From assembly GCA_038210415.1 (NCBI GenBank), contig JBBQWS010000012.1:1-64000 (forward strand): a DNA stretch of 64,000 nucleotides, in the 5' to 3' direction. Shown here in pieces: positions 54,152-63,271 of this stretch. The notes beneath the pieces were generated by a model that worked only from the letters and a program-made list of their open reading frames with translations, ran no database searches and had not been told where the DNA came from. A program made the position numbers and the translations under genes. This DNA comes from JBBQWS01 sp038210415 (lineage in GTDB: Bacteria; Actinomycetota; Actinomycetes; Prado026). The stretch's first letter is position 1; the number at the start of each line of letters is the position of its first letter.

Positions 54152-55858
54152 TCAGGCGACGGACAGCGTCGCCAGGTCGACCTCACCGTAGAACGCGTGC
54201 AGGAACGCGCCCTTGACCTTCGAACCGACCATCTGGTTGGTGGTGCCCCAGATGAGCGGAATGATCGCGGCCTTGTCCTTCACGACCATCTCGTCCAGGT
54301 CACCCCAGAGTGCGGCCTGCTTGGTCAGGTCGGTCTCAGCGTTGGCTGCGTCGATCTTCGCGTTGACGTCCTGGTCGTTCAGCTGGCTGAAGATCTGGTT
54401 GCCTTCCGACTTGATCTGCCGACCGTCGAACAGCGGCGGGATGACGGACGAGCCGTTGGGCCAGTCCGGGCCCCAACCGGCGAGGGACAGGTCGCCCTGC
54501 GTCGCCGGCTTGCCGATGGTGTCGTAGTAGACGTCGGAGTTGATCGCGTTCAGCGTGACCTTGAACAGGGCAACCCGCTCGAGAGCCTCCTTGAACGCAG
54601 CAGCCGACTTGGCGCCGGTTGCCGTGTTCCCGAAGTCCAGCTTGAGGTTGACCGGAGCCGTCACGCCTGCCGACGCCAGCAGGGCAGTGGCTGCAACCGG
54701 GTCACCCTCGGGGTTGTCGGTCGCGCGGTCCTTGAAGTCCTTGAACGACGACAGCGCCGGGGTGATGGTCGACGTGGCGTACTTGCCAGCCGCCTCGCCA
54801 CCACGGGTGCCGCGGTAGGACTTCTTGTTGATCGCCAGCTGGATGGCCTGGCGGACCTTCACGTCGGTGACCTTGGCCGTGTTGATGGCGAGGTACCGGG
54901 TGAAGCCGTCGAAGCCGCTGGAGATCCGTGACTTCAGGGCCGGATCGGCCAGGAAGGCGTTGAGGTTCTCACCCTGGATCGTCGAGTCCAGCATGATCGC
55001 GTTCTGGTCCTCGCCGGAGTCGGCCTTGAGCCGGGCGTCGATCGTCGGACCCTCGATGCCGAAGGTCACGTTGATCGTGTCCGGGTAGGCCTTGCGGATC
55101 GGGTCGGTCTTCTCGTCCCAGCTCTTGTTGCGGACCAGCACCATGTTCTTGTCGCGGTTGTACGTCTGGACCTGGTACGGACCGGTCGACCACAGCACGT
55201 TGTCGTACTTGATGTTGGTGTCCTTTGCTTGCGGCACCGGCGAGAAGGTGGGCAGCGAGACGGTGTAGTTGAAGTCACCGATCGCCCGGTTGAGCTCGAA
55301 CTTGACCTTCTTGCCGTCGCACGTGACAGCGGTGAGACCTTCCGGCGACTTGTCGACGTACGGGCCCTTGTAGGTCGCAGCGTTGCCGGCCAGGTAGTCC
55401 TTGGCGTACGACGGACCGCCGGAGATCTGGTCGGAGAACGAACGCTCGATGCCGTACTTCAGGTCCGGACAGGTGACGTCAGTGCCGTCTTGGAACTTCA
55501 CACCGTCACGGATGGTGAATTCCCAGGTCTTGTTGCCGTTGCTGGCGGTGCCGAGGTCGGTCGCCAGGTCGGGCTCGAGGTCGGAGCCAGCCTTGCCGGC
55601 CACCGACTTGTACCCGGTCAGCGAGCGGTACAGCAGCCGCGAGCCAAAGTTCAACGCGTCAGAGACGTAGTTGCGCTGCGGGTCGAGGTGCTCGAAGTCG
55701 GCGATCATCAGAACATTGAGCGTGCCGCCCTTGTTGCCGGCCGGCGCGGCTGAGGACGAGTTCGCCCCCGGGCTGCTGCTCCCGCCGCAAGCGGCGAGTG
55801 CCAGGGCCGCGACGGCGCCAAGGCTGGCTACCTTCACGCCCGTCTTTGTGAGCGTCAT
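54152..55858 (-). CDS. Peptide-type ABC transporter substrate-binding lipoprotein
   Basis: 568 aa. Signal peptide with lipobox ALAACGG (Cys near 24). SBP_bac_5 family fold: LNVLMIADFEHLDPQRNYV, GTASNGNKTWEFTIRDGVKF and LAGWGPDWPNGSSVIPPLF. It captures oligopeptides or similar ligands outside the cell. AAGGAGAG precedes ATG 55858. Its gene lies between the two permease genes. Confidence 0.93.
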   Translation of the reverse strand: MTLTKTGVKVASLGAVAALALAACGGSSSPGANSSSAAPAGNKGGTLNVLMIADFEHLDPQRNYVSDALNFGSRLLYRSLTGYKSVAGKAGSDLEPDLATDLGTASNGNKTWEFTIRDGVKFQDGTDVTCPDLKYGIERSFSDQISGGPSYAKDYLAGNAATYKGPYVDKSPEGLTAVTCDGKKVKFELNRAIGDFNYTVSLPTFSPVPQAKDTNIKYDNVLWSTGPYQVQTYNRDKNMVLVRNKSWDEKTDPIRKAYPDTINVTFGIEGPTIDARLKADSGEDQNAIMLDSTIQGENLNAFLADPALKSRISSGFDGFTRYLAINTAKVTDVKVRQAIQLAINKKSYRGTRGGEAAGKYATSTITPALSSFKDFKDRATDNPEGDPVAATALLASAGVTAPVNLKLDFGNTATGAKSAAAFKEALERVALFKVTLNAINSDVYYDTIGKPATQGDLSLAGWGPDWPNGSSVIPPLFDGRQIKSEGNQIFSQLNDQDVNAKIDAANAETDLTKQAALWGDLDEMVVKDKAAIIPLIWGTTNQMVGSKVKGAFLHAFYGEVDLATLSVA

Positions 55859-55939
55859 GCGCTCTCCTTGATCTTTACGTCGCCACCGGAGTGGCGGTTT
55901 TCCTGCGTCAGACGGCGGGCGCCGCAGACGTTCTGACCG

Positions 55940-57016
55940 CTAGCGGCCAGCCTTCGGGTCGAGGGCGTCACGCAGCCCGTCACCGAAGAGGTTGAAGACG
56001 AGCACGACCAGGAACAAGGCCAGGCCCGGGATGAAGAAGTACGCAGGGTCCTGCTCGGCGTACCGCACGGCGTCGGCGAGCATGTTGCCCCAGGTCGGCG
56101 TCGGCGGGTTGATGCCGACCCCGAGGAACGACAGCGCGGCCTCGAACCCGATGTAGGTCGGGATCGTCAGCGAGGCGAAGACCAGGATCTGGGTCCACAG
56201 GTTCGGCAGCATCTGCCGGAAGATGATGTGCGACCCCGAGGCGCCCAGCGCGCGGGCCGCCTCGACGAACTCGCGCTCACGCAGCGACAGCACGGTGCCA
56301 CGGATGATGCGGCCGAAGTACGGCCAGCCGAACAACCCGAAGATCATGATCAGGTAGAACACGCGTGCTCCGGTGTTGTCCTCCTTGAGCCCGAACCGCG
56401 GGAACAGGCCCTGCGTGATGATCGGTGTGAAGGACAACAGGAAGAGCAGCAACGGGAACGCGAGCAACAGATCCATGAACCGGCTGATCGCGCCGTCCCA
56501 GAACCCGCCGAGGTAGCCGGCCACAGAGCCGAAGACGGTGCCGAGGAACACCGACAGGAAGGTCGCGCCGAGCGCGATGGTCAGCGAGATGCGCATGCCG
56601 TAGACAAGTCGGGCGAAGATGTCGCGGCCTAGGCCCGGCTCGACACCGAACGGGTGCCGCCAGGAGATGCCGCCCCAGCCGCCGATCGGCAGACCGCCGG
56701 TGTCGGCGTCCACGGCGTCGCTGTAGATCTTGTCCGGGGACAGGTCCAGCAGGTGGTTGATGACGTCCGAGAGCAGCGCAGCGACCAGCAACAGGACGAT
56801 GATGATGCCGCAACCCATCGCGACCTTGTCCTTCTTCAGCCGCGCCCAGGCGATCTGCCCGAGCGATCGACCCTCGAAACTGGCTGCGCCCTGAACTGGT
56901 TCGCCGACCGGCGAGTCGAGCAGCGCGGTTGTCGACTTCGCGGTGAGGCCCTCAGCCGCAGCGACGTCAGCGATCTTGTCCGAGTCGCTCGGACCGTCGT
57001 GGGACATCATCGACAT
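55940..57016 (-). CDS. Peptide ABC transporter permease (DppC/OppC type)
   Basis: 358 aa. A cytoplasmic leader of about 80 residues, then six TM helices. The coupling segment is EFVEAARALGASGSHII, and GINPPTPTWGNMLADA is typical of DppC. Three in-frame ATGs (57016, 57010, 57007) are close; the first is given. It opens the transporter operon, 232 bp after tpiA. Confidence 0.92.
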   Translation of the reverse strand: MSMMSHDGPSDSDKIADVAAAEGLTAKSTTALLDSPVGEPVQGAASFEGRSLGQIAWARLKKDKVAMGCGIIIVLLLVAALLSDVINHLLDLSPDKIYSDAVDADTGGLPIGGWGGISWRHPFGVEPGLGRDIFARLVYGMRISLTIALGATFLSVFLGTVFGSVAGYLGGFWDGAISRFMDLLLAFPLLLFLLSFTPIITQGLFPRFGLKEDNTGARVFYLIMIFGLFGWPYFGRIIRGTVLSLREREFVEAARALGASGSHIIFRQMLPNLWTQILVFASLTIPTYIGFEAALSFLGVGINPPTPTWGNMLADAVRYAEQDPAYFFIPGLALFLVVLVFNLFGDGLRDALDPKAGR

Positions 57017-57154
57017 CGGCGGTGATCCAACCTTCCGTGTCTTGCGGGTGGGGCGGGCTCTCGCGGCGCGGGTCACGCGCAGTGCAGGAACAGGATCACC
57101 TTAAGAGCCCGCCATGGCGGTTATTGCACACACACGGTGTTCGGGACGCAATCG

Positions 57155-57170
57155 TGACCGAACGGTTACT
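57155..57170. promoter_or_regulatory. GTGAC-N6-GTTAC repeat before the peptide-transporter operon
   Basis: GTGAC-CGAACG-GTTAC is an imperfect inverted repeat about 140 nt before the first permease start. The decamer GAACGGTTAC inside it also occurs, inverted, in the gap promoter region (60346-60355). A shared regulator such as a CRP-type protein is possible but unproven. The spacer is longer than a standard CRP site. Confidence 0.3.
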
Positions 57171-57248
57171 CGACTTCAAGCCCTCCGGCCGCTGGCCCTC
57201 GGCACCGATATATTTCCTGTCCCGCGCAGATTTGGCGCGAGCGCGCAC

Positions 57249-58040
57249 TCAGTCGACCGGAGCCAGTCGGAACTTGCAGACGGCTGAGAACTCTGCCGCG
57301 TCGAGGCTCGCACCGCCGACCAGGGCACCGTCGACGTCGGGCTGAGCCATGATCCCGGCCACGTTCGACGCCTTGACCGAGCCGCCATAGAGGACCCGGA
57401 CGTGGTCGGCCAGATCGCCGGAGTACAGCTCCGCCAGCCGGGTCCGGATCGCCGCACAGACCTCCTGGGCGTCGTCGGGAGTGGCCACCTCGCCGGTGCC
57501 GATCGCCCACACCGGCTCGTACGCGACCACTGCCACGCGGGCCTGGTCGGCCGGGACGTCGGCGAACGCGCCGTCCAGCTGACTAAGCGTGTGCGCGACC
57601 TGCTCGCCGGCCCGTCGGACCTCGAGCCCCTCGCCGACACAGACGATCGGCACGAGTCCGTGCCGGAACGCCGCCTTGACCTTCGCGTTGACCAAGGCGT
57701 CGTCCTCGTGGTGATACTGCCGGCGCTCGGAGTGGCCGACCACGACGTAGGTGCAGCCGATCTTCGACAGCATCGCGCCGGAGATCTCACCGGTGTACGC
57801 CCCGGCGTCGAACGCGGAGAGGTCCTGGGCGCCGTACTTCAGCTTGAGCTTGTCACCGTCGACCAGCGTCTGCACCGAGCGCAGGTCGGTGAACGGGGGC
57901 AGGACCGCTACCTCGACCGCCTCGAAGTCCTGCGCGGACAACGAGAAGGCGAGCCGCTGGGTGAGAGCGATGGCCTCGAGGTGGTTCTGCGTCATCTTCC
58001 AGTTGCCGGCCATCAGCGGCATACGTCCGGTGCTGCTCAC
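57249..58040 (-). CDS. tpiA: Triosephosphate isomerase
   Basis: 263 aa TIM barrel. MAGNWKMTQN holds Lys, VVVGHSERR the electrophile His, AYEPVWAIGTG the catalytic Glu and LYGGSVKASN the phosphate loop. GTG 58040 overlaps the pgk stop (GTGA). Third gene of the glycolytic operon. Confidence 0.97.
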   Translation of the reverse strand: MSSTGRMPLMAGNWKMTQNHLEAIALTQRLAFSLSAQDFEAVEVAVLPPFTDLRSVQTLVDGDKLKLKYGAQDLSAFDAGAYTGEISGAMLSKIGCTYVVVGHSERRQYHHEDDALVNAKVKAAFRHGLVPIVCVGEGLEVRRAGEQVAHTLSQLDGAFADVPADQARVAVVAYEPVWAIGTGEVATPDDAQEVCAAIRTRLAELYSGDLADHVRVLYGGSVKASNVAGIMAQPDVDGALVGGASLDAAEFSAVCKFRLAPVD

Positions 58041-59251
58041 GCGTTCTCCTCGAGTACGGCCAGGCCGGGCAGGGTCTTGCCCTCGAGCAGCTCCAGGCTG
58101 GCGCCGCCTCCGGTGGAGATGTGGGTGAAGCCGTCCTCGGGCAGGCCAAGCAGCCGCACCGCAGCGGCGGAGTCGCCGCCGCCGACGACGGTCGTCCCGT
58201 CGACCGCGATGATCGCTTCGGCGACCAACCTGGTGCCAGCGGCGAACGGCGCCATCTCGAAGACACCCATCGGGCCGTTCCAGACGACCGTCTTCGCATT
58301 GGCCAACCGGGCGGCGAACAGCTCGATGGTCCGCGGCCCGATGTCGAGCCCGCTCCACCCCGGCTCGATCGAGTCGACCGGGACCACTTTGGTCGTGGCG
58401 TCGGCGCTGAACGCGTCGGCGACCACGACGTCGACGGGAAGCAGCAGCTCGACCCCGCGTCGCGCGGCGTCGTCGAGGAACCCGCGGCAGGTGGGGATCT
58501 GGTCGGCCTCGAGCAACGAGTTGCCGACGCCGTGGCCCTGGGCGGCGAGGAAGGTGAAGCACATGCCTCCGCCGATGAGCAGCCGGTCGACGTGCTGGAG
58601 CAGGTTGCCGATCACCCCGAGCTTGTCGGAGACCTTGGACCCCCCGAGCACCACGACGTAGGGGCGGTCGGGGTCGTGGAGGACCTTGCCGAAGACCTCG
58701 GCCTCTGCCTGCACGAGCCCGCCGGCCGCGTGCGGCAGGAGCAGGGCGACGTCGTAGACGCTGGCCTGCTTGCGGTGCACGACGCCGAAGCCGTCGCTGA
58801 CGAAGAGGTCGGCGAGGCCGGCGAGCTTCGTCGCGAACGCCGCCCGTTCGTCGTCGTCCTTGCTCGTCTCGGCGCCCTCGAACCGGAGGTTCTCGAGCAT
58901 CGCGACCTGGCCGTCCTGGAGGGCCGCGACGACGGCGTGCGCCGACTCCCCCACGACGTCGGACGCCAAAGTGACCGGCTGGCCGAGCAGCTCGGCGAGC
59001 CGTGCCGCAGCGGGCGCCAGCGAGAACTCCGGTCGGACCTCGCCCTTGGGACGGCCGAGGTGGGCGCACACGACCACGCGGGCCCCGCGAGCGAGCAGGG
59101 CCCGGATCGTCGGGACACTGGCCCGGATCCGGCCGTCGTCGGTGATGACCCGTAGGCCAGCCGCGTCCTCGCCCAGCGGGACGTTGAGGTCCGCCCGGAC
59201 GAGGACGCGGCGACCCGCGACGTCGAGGTCGCTGATCGAGCGAACAGCCAT
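58037..59251 (-). CDS. pgk: Phosphoglycerate kinase
   Basis: 404 aa. RADLNVPLG, HLGRPKGEV, VLGGSKVSDK, the nucleotide site VWNGPMGVFEM and GGGDSAAAV. It makes ATP from 1,3-bisphosphoglycerate. Two bases separate it from the gap stop. Confidence 0.97.
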   Translation of the reverse strand: MAVRSISDLDVAGRRVLVRADLNVPLGEDAAGLRVITDDGRIRASVPTIRALLARGARVVVCAHLGRPKGEVRPEFSLAPAAARLAELLGQPVTLASDVVGESAHAVVAALQDGQVAMLENLRFEGAETSKDDDERAAFATKLAGLADLFVSDGFGVVHRKQASVYDVALLLPHAAGGLVQAEAEVFGKVLHDPDRPYVVVLGGSKVSDKLGVIGNLLQHVDRLLIGGGMCFTFLAAQGHGVGNSLLEADQIPTCRGFLDDAARRGVELLLPVDVVVADAFSADATTKVVPVDSIEPGWSGLDIGPRTIELFAARLANAKTVVWNGPMGVFEMAPFAAGTRLVAEAIIAVDGTTVVGGGDSAAAVRLLGLPEDGFTHISTGGGASLELLEGKTLPGLAVLEENA

Positions 59252-59253
59252 GC

Positions 59254-60258
59254 CTACAGGCTCGCGCCGACGTAGCCGACGAGGTCGACCAAGCGGTTGC
59301 TGTAGCCCCACTCGTTGTCGTACCAGCCGAGCACCTTGGCCGTGTTGCCCGACGCGATGGTGATGCCGGCGTCGAAGATGCAGGACGCGGGGTTCGTCAC
59401 GATGTCGCTGGAGACGATCGGGTCCTCGGTGTACTCCAGGAACCCCTTGAGCGGGCCGTCGGCCGCCGCCTTCATCGCCGCGTTGATCTCGTCGCGGGTG
59501 CCCGGTCGGGTCATCGTGAACGTGAGGTCGGTGGCCGAGCCGGTCGGGACCGGGACGCGCATCGCGTAGCCGTCGAGCCGGCCCTTGAGCTCGGGCATGA
59601 CCAGTGCGATGGCCTTCGCGGCGCCCGTCGTGGTGGGGATCATGTTGAGGGCGGCGGCCCGGGCCCGACGTAGGTCCTTGTGCGGGAAGTCGAGGATGAC
59701 CTGGTCGTTGGTGTACGCGTGGATCGTGGTCATCAGCCCGGACTCGATGCCGAACGTCTCGTGCAGCACCTTCGCCATCGGGCCGAGACAGTTGGTCGTG
59801 CACGAGGCGTTGGAGATGATCGCGTGGTTCGCGGGGTCGTAGATGCCTTCGTTGACGCCCATCACGATCGTGACGTCCTCACCCTTGGCGGGGGCCGAGA
59901 TGATGACCTTCTTGGCGCCGCCGTCGATGTGCTTGCGTGCGTCGGCACCGTTGGTGAAGTGGCCGGTCGACTCGATGACGATGTCGGCGCCGAGGTCGCC
60001 CCAGGGCAGCTTGGCCGGGTCACGCTCGGCGAGCGCGGCGATCCGGGTGCTCCCGACGACGATCGCGTCGTCGGTGTAGGTGACGTCCTGGCCCAGCCGA
60101 CCGAGGATGCTGTCGTACTTGAGCAGGTGGGCCAGCGTCGCGTTGTCGGTCAGGTCGTTGACCCCGACGATCTGGACGTCCGCGCCCTGGGCGGCGAGGG
60201 CACGGTAGAAGTTGCGGCCGATGCGGCCGAAGCCGTTGATGCCTACGCGGATGGTCAC
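59254..60258 (-). CDS. gap: Glyceraldehyde-3-phosphate dehydrogenase
   Basis: 334 aa. NAD fold GINGFGRIGRNF, catalytic Cys in SNASCTTNC, and WYDNEWGYSNR near the end. GTG 60258 has GAGGAGA 6 nt upstream. First gene of gap-pgk-tpiA. The 174-bp region before it carries a candidate promoter. Confidence 0.97.
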   Translation of the reverse strand: MTIRVGINGFGRIGRNFYRALAAQGADVQIVGVNDLTDNATLAHLLKYDSILGRLGQDVTYTDDAIVVGSTRIAALAERDPAKLPWGDLGADIVIESTGHFTNGADARKHIDGGAKKVIISAPAKGEDVTIVMGVNEGIYDPANHAIISNASCTTNCLGPMAKVLHETFGIESGLMTTIHAYTNDQVILDFPHKDLRRARAAALNMIPTTTGAAKAIALVMPELKGRLDGYAMRVPVPTGSATDLTFTMTRPGTRDEINAAMKAAADGPLKGFLEYTEDPIVSSDIVTNPASCIFDAGITIASGNTAKVLGWYDNEWGYSNRLVDLVGYVGASL

Positions 60259-60332
60259 GCATGTCTCCTCGGTGGGGCGGCCGACCCGGGCCGGCCGGTC
60301 ACGGTCGATGTGGCGGTTGCACGAACGCCCCG

Positions 60333-60338
60333 ACCCTA
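60333..60338 (-). promoter_or_regulatory. Possible -10 element TAGGGT for the gap operon
   Basis: On the minus strand TAGGGT lies 74 nt before the gap GTG. Just upstream is GAACGGTTAC (60346-60355), shared with the region before the peptide transporter. No good -35 is visible. Confidence 0.35.
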
Positions 60339-60432
60339 TCGGACCGTAACCGTTCTGAGACGTGACCAAAGTCCCCGGCGGACTTGTCGTGACGTGCCCG
60401 CAACAGGGCTTGACGTCCGCGAAACGAAGGAC

Positions 60433-61407
60433 TCAGGTATGCAGCATGTCCGGGGTGAGGTCGGCCTCGGTGCTCGGCAGACCGAGGTCGGAGGCCCGCT
60501 TGTCAGCCATCGCGAGCAGCCGCCGGATCCGGCCGGCGACGGCATCCTTGGTCAGCGGCGGGTCGGCGAGCTGACCTAGCTCCTCGAGGCTGGCCTGCGA
60601 GTGCTCCAGGCGAAGCGCTCCAGCCGAAGCCAGGTGCTCAGGGATGTCGTCGCCGAGGATTTCCAGGGCCCGCTTGACCCGGGACCCGGCCGCGACGGCC
60701 GCCCGCGCCGACCGGCGAAGGTTCGCGTCGTCGAAGTTGGCGAGCCGGTTCGCGGTCGCCCTGACCTCGCGACGCATGCGGCGTTCCTCCCAGGCCAGGA
60801 CACAGTCGTGCGCACCTAGCCGGGTCAGCAGCGCACTGATCGCGTCGCCGTCGCGGACCACCACCCGATCGACCCCACGGACCTCACGGGCCTTCGCCGG
60901 GATACCGAGCCGGCGGGCGGCGCCGACAAGGGCGAGTGCGGCCTCGGGCCCCGGACAGGTGACCTCGAGGGACGACGACCGCCCTGGCTCCGTGAGCGAG
61001 CCGTGGGCCAGGAACGCACCGCGCCACGCGCCCTCTGCGTCGCAGGTCGAGCCGGACACCACCTGCGGCGGCAGACCTCGGACCGGGCGACCACGGCCGT
61101 CGAGCAGGCCGGTCTGGCGAGCCAGCGCCTCGCCGTCCTTGATCACGCGTACGACGTAGCGGTTGCCCCGCCGCAACCCACCCGGCGCGAGGACTGAGAT
61201 CTCGCTCGGATGGCCGAAGACCTCGGCGACCTCCTTGCGCAGCCGCCGGGCCGCCGCCCCGGTGTCGAGCTCCGCCTCGACCACGATGCGACCGCTCACG
61301 ATGTGCAGCCCGCCAGCGAATCTGAGCATGGCCGAGACCTCGGCCTTGCGGCAGCAGGGCTTGGTGACGACCAGCCGAGCCAGCTCGTCCTTCACCGCTG
61401 ACGTCAT
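60433..61407 (-). CDS. whiA: Sporulation/cell-division regulator WhiA
   Basis: 324 aa. LAGLIDADG-like N-domain (SAVKDELARLVV, MLRFAGGLHIVSGR) and a C-terminal HTH (DPPLTKDAVAGRIRRLLAMA). WhiA binds DNA and controls sporulation septation genes in Streptomyces and is kept in non-sporulating relatives. ATG 61407 overlaps the yvcK stop (ATGA) and is preferred over ATG 61413. Confidence 0.95.
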   Translation of the reverse strand: MTSAVKDELARLVVTKPCCRKAEVSAMLRFAGGLHIVSGRIVVEAELDTGAAARRLRKEVAEVFGHPSEISVLAPGGLRRGNRYVVRVIKDGEALARQTGLLDGRGRPVRGLPPQVVSGSTCDAEGAWRGAFLAHGSLTEPGRSSSLEVTCPGPEAALALVGAARRLGIPAKAREVRGVDRVVVRDGDAISALLTRLGAHDCVLAWEERRMRREVRATANRLANFDDANLRRSARAAVAAGSRVKRALEILGDDIPEHLASAGALRLEHSQASLEELGQLADPPLTKDAVAGRIRRLLAMADKRASDLGLPSTEADLTPDMLHT

Positions 61408-62357
61408 TGCCATAGGGGGATCTTGCCACGACGCAGGATGGTCTCGTACGCGACCGCCAAGAGTGCCGGGTCGTGACGCGCCGAGCCGTCTGCGGCCCGA
61501 ACCGGCGCGAGCACCAGCTCTGCGCCCAGCCGGGCCGACGAGGCGCGCAAGGATTCCGCGTCGTCTGCCTGGGACTCGTCGGCCAGGACGATGTCGACCC
61601 GTAGCCCCGCTGCGTGCTGGGCGAGCACCTCGAGGTGCCGGTCCGGCGAGAAGCCGGCCGTCTCGCCCGCTTGCGGCTCGAGGTTGAGCACGACGATCCG
61701 GCGGGCCGGCGTCGTCACGAGCGCTTCGCACAGCTCGGGGACGAGCAGGTGCGGCAGGACGCTGGAGAACCACGATCCCGGCCCCAGCACCACCCAGTCC
61801 GCGGCGTGGATCGCAGCGACGGCCTGCGGGCAGGCTCGCGGCGCTGCAGGAACCAGCGCGATCGACATCACCTCGCCGGGCGCTGTCGCGACCGCCACCT
61901 GGCCCTGGACCAGCGTCAGGTCGCCGGTGTCAGCAGAGCGGACCCAGGCGGTTATGTCGAGCGGGTCCAGCGACATCGGCAGCACCCGGCCGTGCGCCCC
62001 GAGCAACCGCGCGACGTAGTCGAGCGCCTCGACGGTGTCGCCGAGGATCTGCCACAGCGCCACGATCAGCAGGTTCCCCACCGCGTGCTCGTCGAGCGGG
62101 CCCTGGCTCTGGAACCGGTGCTGGGCGACGTCGCTCCAGAGCCGGCCCCACTCGTCGTCTCCGCAGAGTGCGGCGAGGGCCATCCGCAGGTCACCGGGCG
62201 GAAGGCAGCCGAACTCGCGTCTGAGCCGGCCGCTCGACCCACCGTCGTCGGCGACCGTGACGACCGCGGTCAGCTGGTCGGTCACCCGCCGCAGCGCGGT
62301 GAGGGAAGCCGCCAGGCCGTGTCCGCCCCCGAGGGCCACCACCGGTACACGAGTCAC
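61404..62357 (-). CDS. yvcK: YvcK/CofD-family protein (gluconeogenesis factor)
   Basis: 317 aa. VVALGGGHGLAASLTALR binds UDP-sugar, then VADDGGSSGRLRREF and VLGPGSWFSSVLPHL. YvcK affects peptidoglycan precursor use and growth on gluconeogenic carbon. GTG 62357 overlaps the rapZ stop (GTGA). Confidence 0.94.
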   Translation of the reverse strand: MTRVPVVALGGGHGLAASLTALRRVTDQLTAVVTVADDGGSSGRLRREFGCLPPGDLRMALAALCGDDEWGRLWSDVAQHRFQSQGPLDEHAVGNLLIVALWQILGDTVEALDYVARLLGAHGRVLPMSLDPLDITAWVRSADTGDLTLVQGQVAVATAPGEVMSIALVPAAPRACPQAVAAIHAADWVVLGPGSWFSSVLPHLLVPELCEALVTTPARRIVVLNLEPQAGETAGFSPDRHLEVLAQHAAGLRVDIVLADESQADDAESLRASSARLGAELVLAPVRAADGSARHDPALLAVAYETILRRGKIPLWQ

Positions 62358-63235
62358 TCGCGGCCCAGGTCTCGGTGCACGACGTGGGTGTCGACGCCCT
62401 CGGCGACCAGCTGCGCACCCAGCCGCTCGGCCATGGCGACGCTGCGGTGCTTGCCGCCGGTACAGCCGACCGCCAACGTGACGTAGCGCTTGCCCTCGCG
62501 GATGTAGCCCGGGATGACCAGGTGCAGCACCCCGCCGTACCGCACCAGCAGCTCCTGGGCGTCCGGACTGCTCGTGACGTAGTCCGCGACGTCCGGGTCG
62601 AGCCCCGTCTGCGGGCGTAGCTCCGGGACCCAGTGCGGGTTCGGCAGGAACCGCACGTCGACCACCAGGTCGGCGTCGACCGGCAGCCCGTACTTGAACC
62701 CGAACGAGACCACGGTCGCCTGAAGCGGAAGGCGGTCTTCGCCGCCGAAAGCATGCTCGATCTGGATCCGGAGCTCGTGGACGTTCATGCCGCTGGTGTC
62801 GATGACGAGGTCGGCCTCCCCGCGCAGGTCGCCGAGAAGCAGCCGTTCGCGGGCGATCCCGTCGACGATGCGACCGTCGTCCTGCAGGGGGTGCTTGCGC
62901 CGTACCCCCTCGAACCTGCGCACCAGCGCCTCGTCGCTGGCCTCGAGGAAGACGATGCGCGGGTCGACTGCGAGCGCGCTCAGCTGGTCGATCGATTCGC
63001 GGAGGTCGGCGAAGAACGAACGTCCGCGGACGTCGACGACTGCGGCCACCCGCCGGATCGCCCCCTGGGTGTGGCCCGCCAGCTCGACCATCGGTCCGAG
63101 CAGGCCCGGAGGAAGGTTGTCGACGACGAACCAGCCGAGGTCCTCGAGCACCCGGGCCGCCGTGCTTCGGCCGGCCCCGGACATGCCGGTCACGATGGTG
63201 AGCTCAGGACCAGGCGTCAGCTCGGCGGCGGTCAT
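62354..63235 (-). CDS. rapZ: RNase adapter / nucleotide-binding protein RapZ
   Basis: 293 aa. Walker A GMSGAGRST with Arg where Lys is usual (common in actinobacteria), VVDNLPPGL, and the C-domain GCTGGKHRSVAMAERL. Targets in actinobacteria are unclear; in enterobacteria it controls glucosamine synthesis through small RNAs. Confidence 0.94.
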   Translation of the reverse strand: MTAAELTPGPELTIVTGMSGAGRSTAARVLEDLGWFVVDNLPPGLLGPMVELAGHTQGAIRRVAAVVDVRGRSFFADLRESIDQLSALAVDPRIVFLEASDEALVRRFEGVRRKHPLQDDGRIVDGIARERLLLGDLRGEADLVIDTSGMNVHELRIQIEHAFGGEDRLPLQATVVSFGFKYGLPVDADLVVDVRFLPNPHWVPELRPQTGLDPDVADYVTSSPDAQELLVRYGGVLHLVIPGYIREGKRYVTLAVGCTGGKHRSVAMAERLGAQLVAEGVDTHVVHRDLGRE

Positions 63236-63271
63236 GGGGCTGATTGTCGCGTACGCCGGACCCTGGTGGGC

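Noticed and set aside
60369..60385. Hairpin AAGTCC-CCGGC-GGACTT after whiA as a terminator
   Set aside because: Only 6 bp and no T-run; too weak to call.
62354..63235. RapZ inactive because Walker A has Arg instead of Lys
   Set aside because: GxSGAGR is the common form in actinobacterial RapZ proteins.
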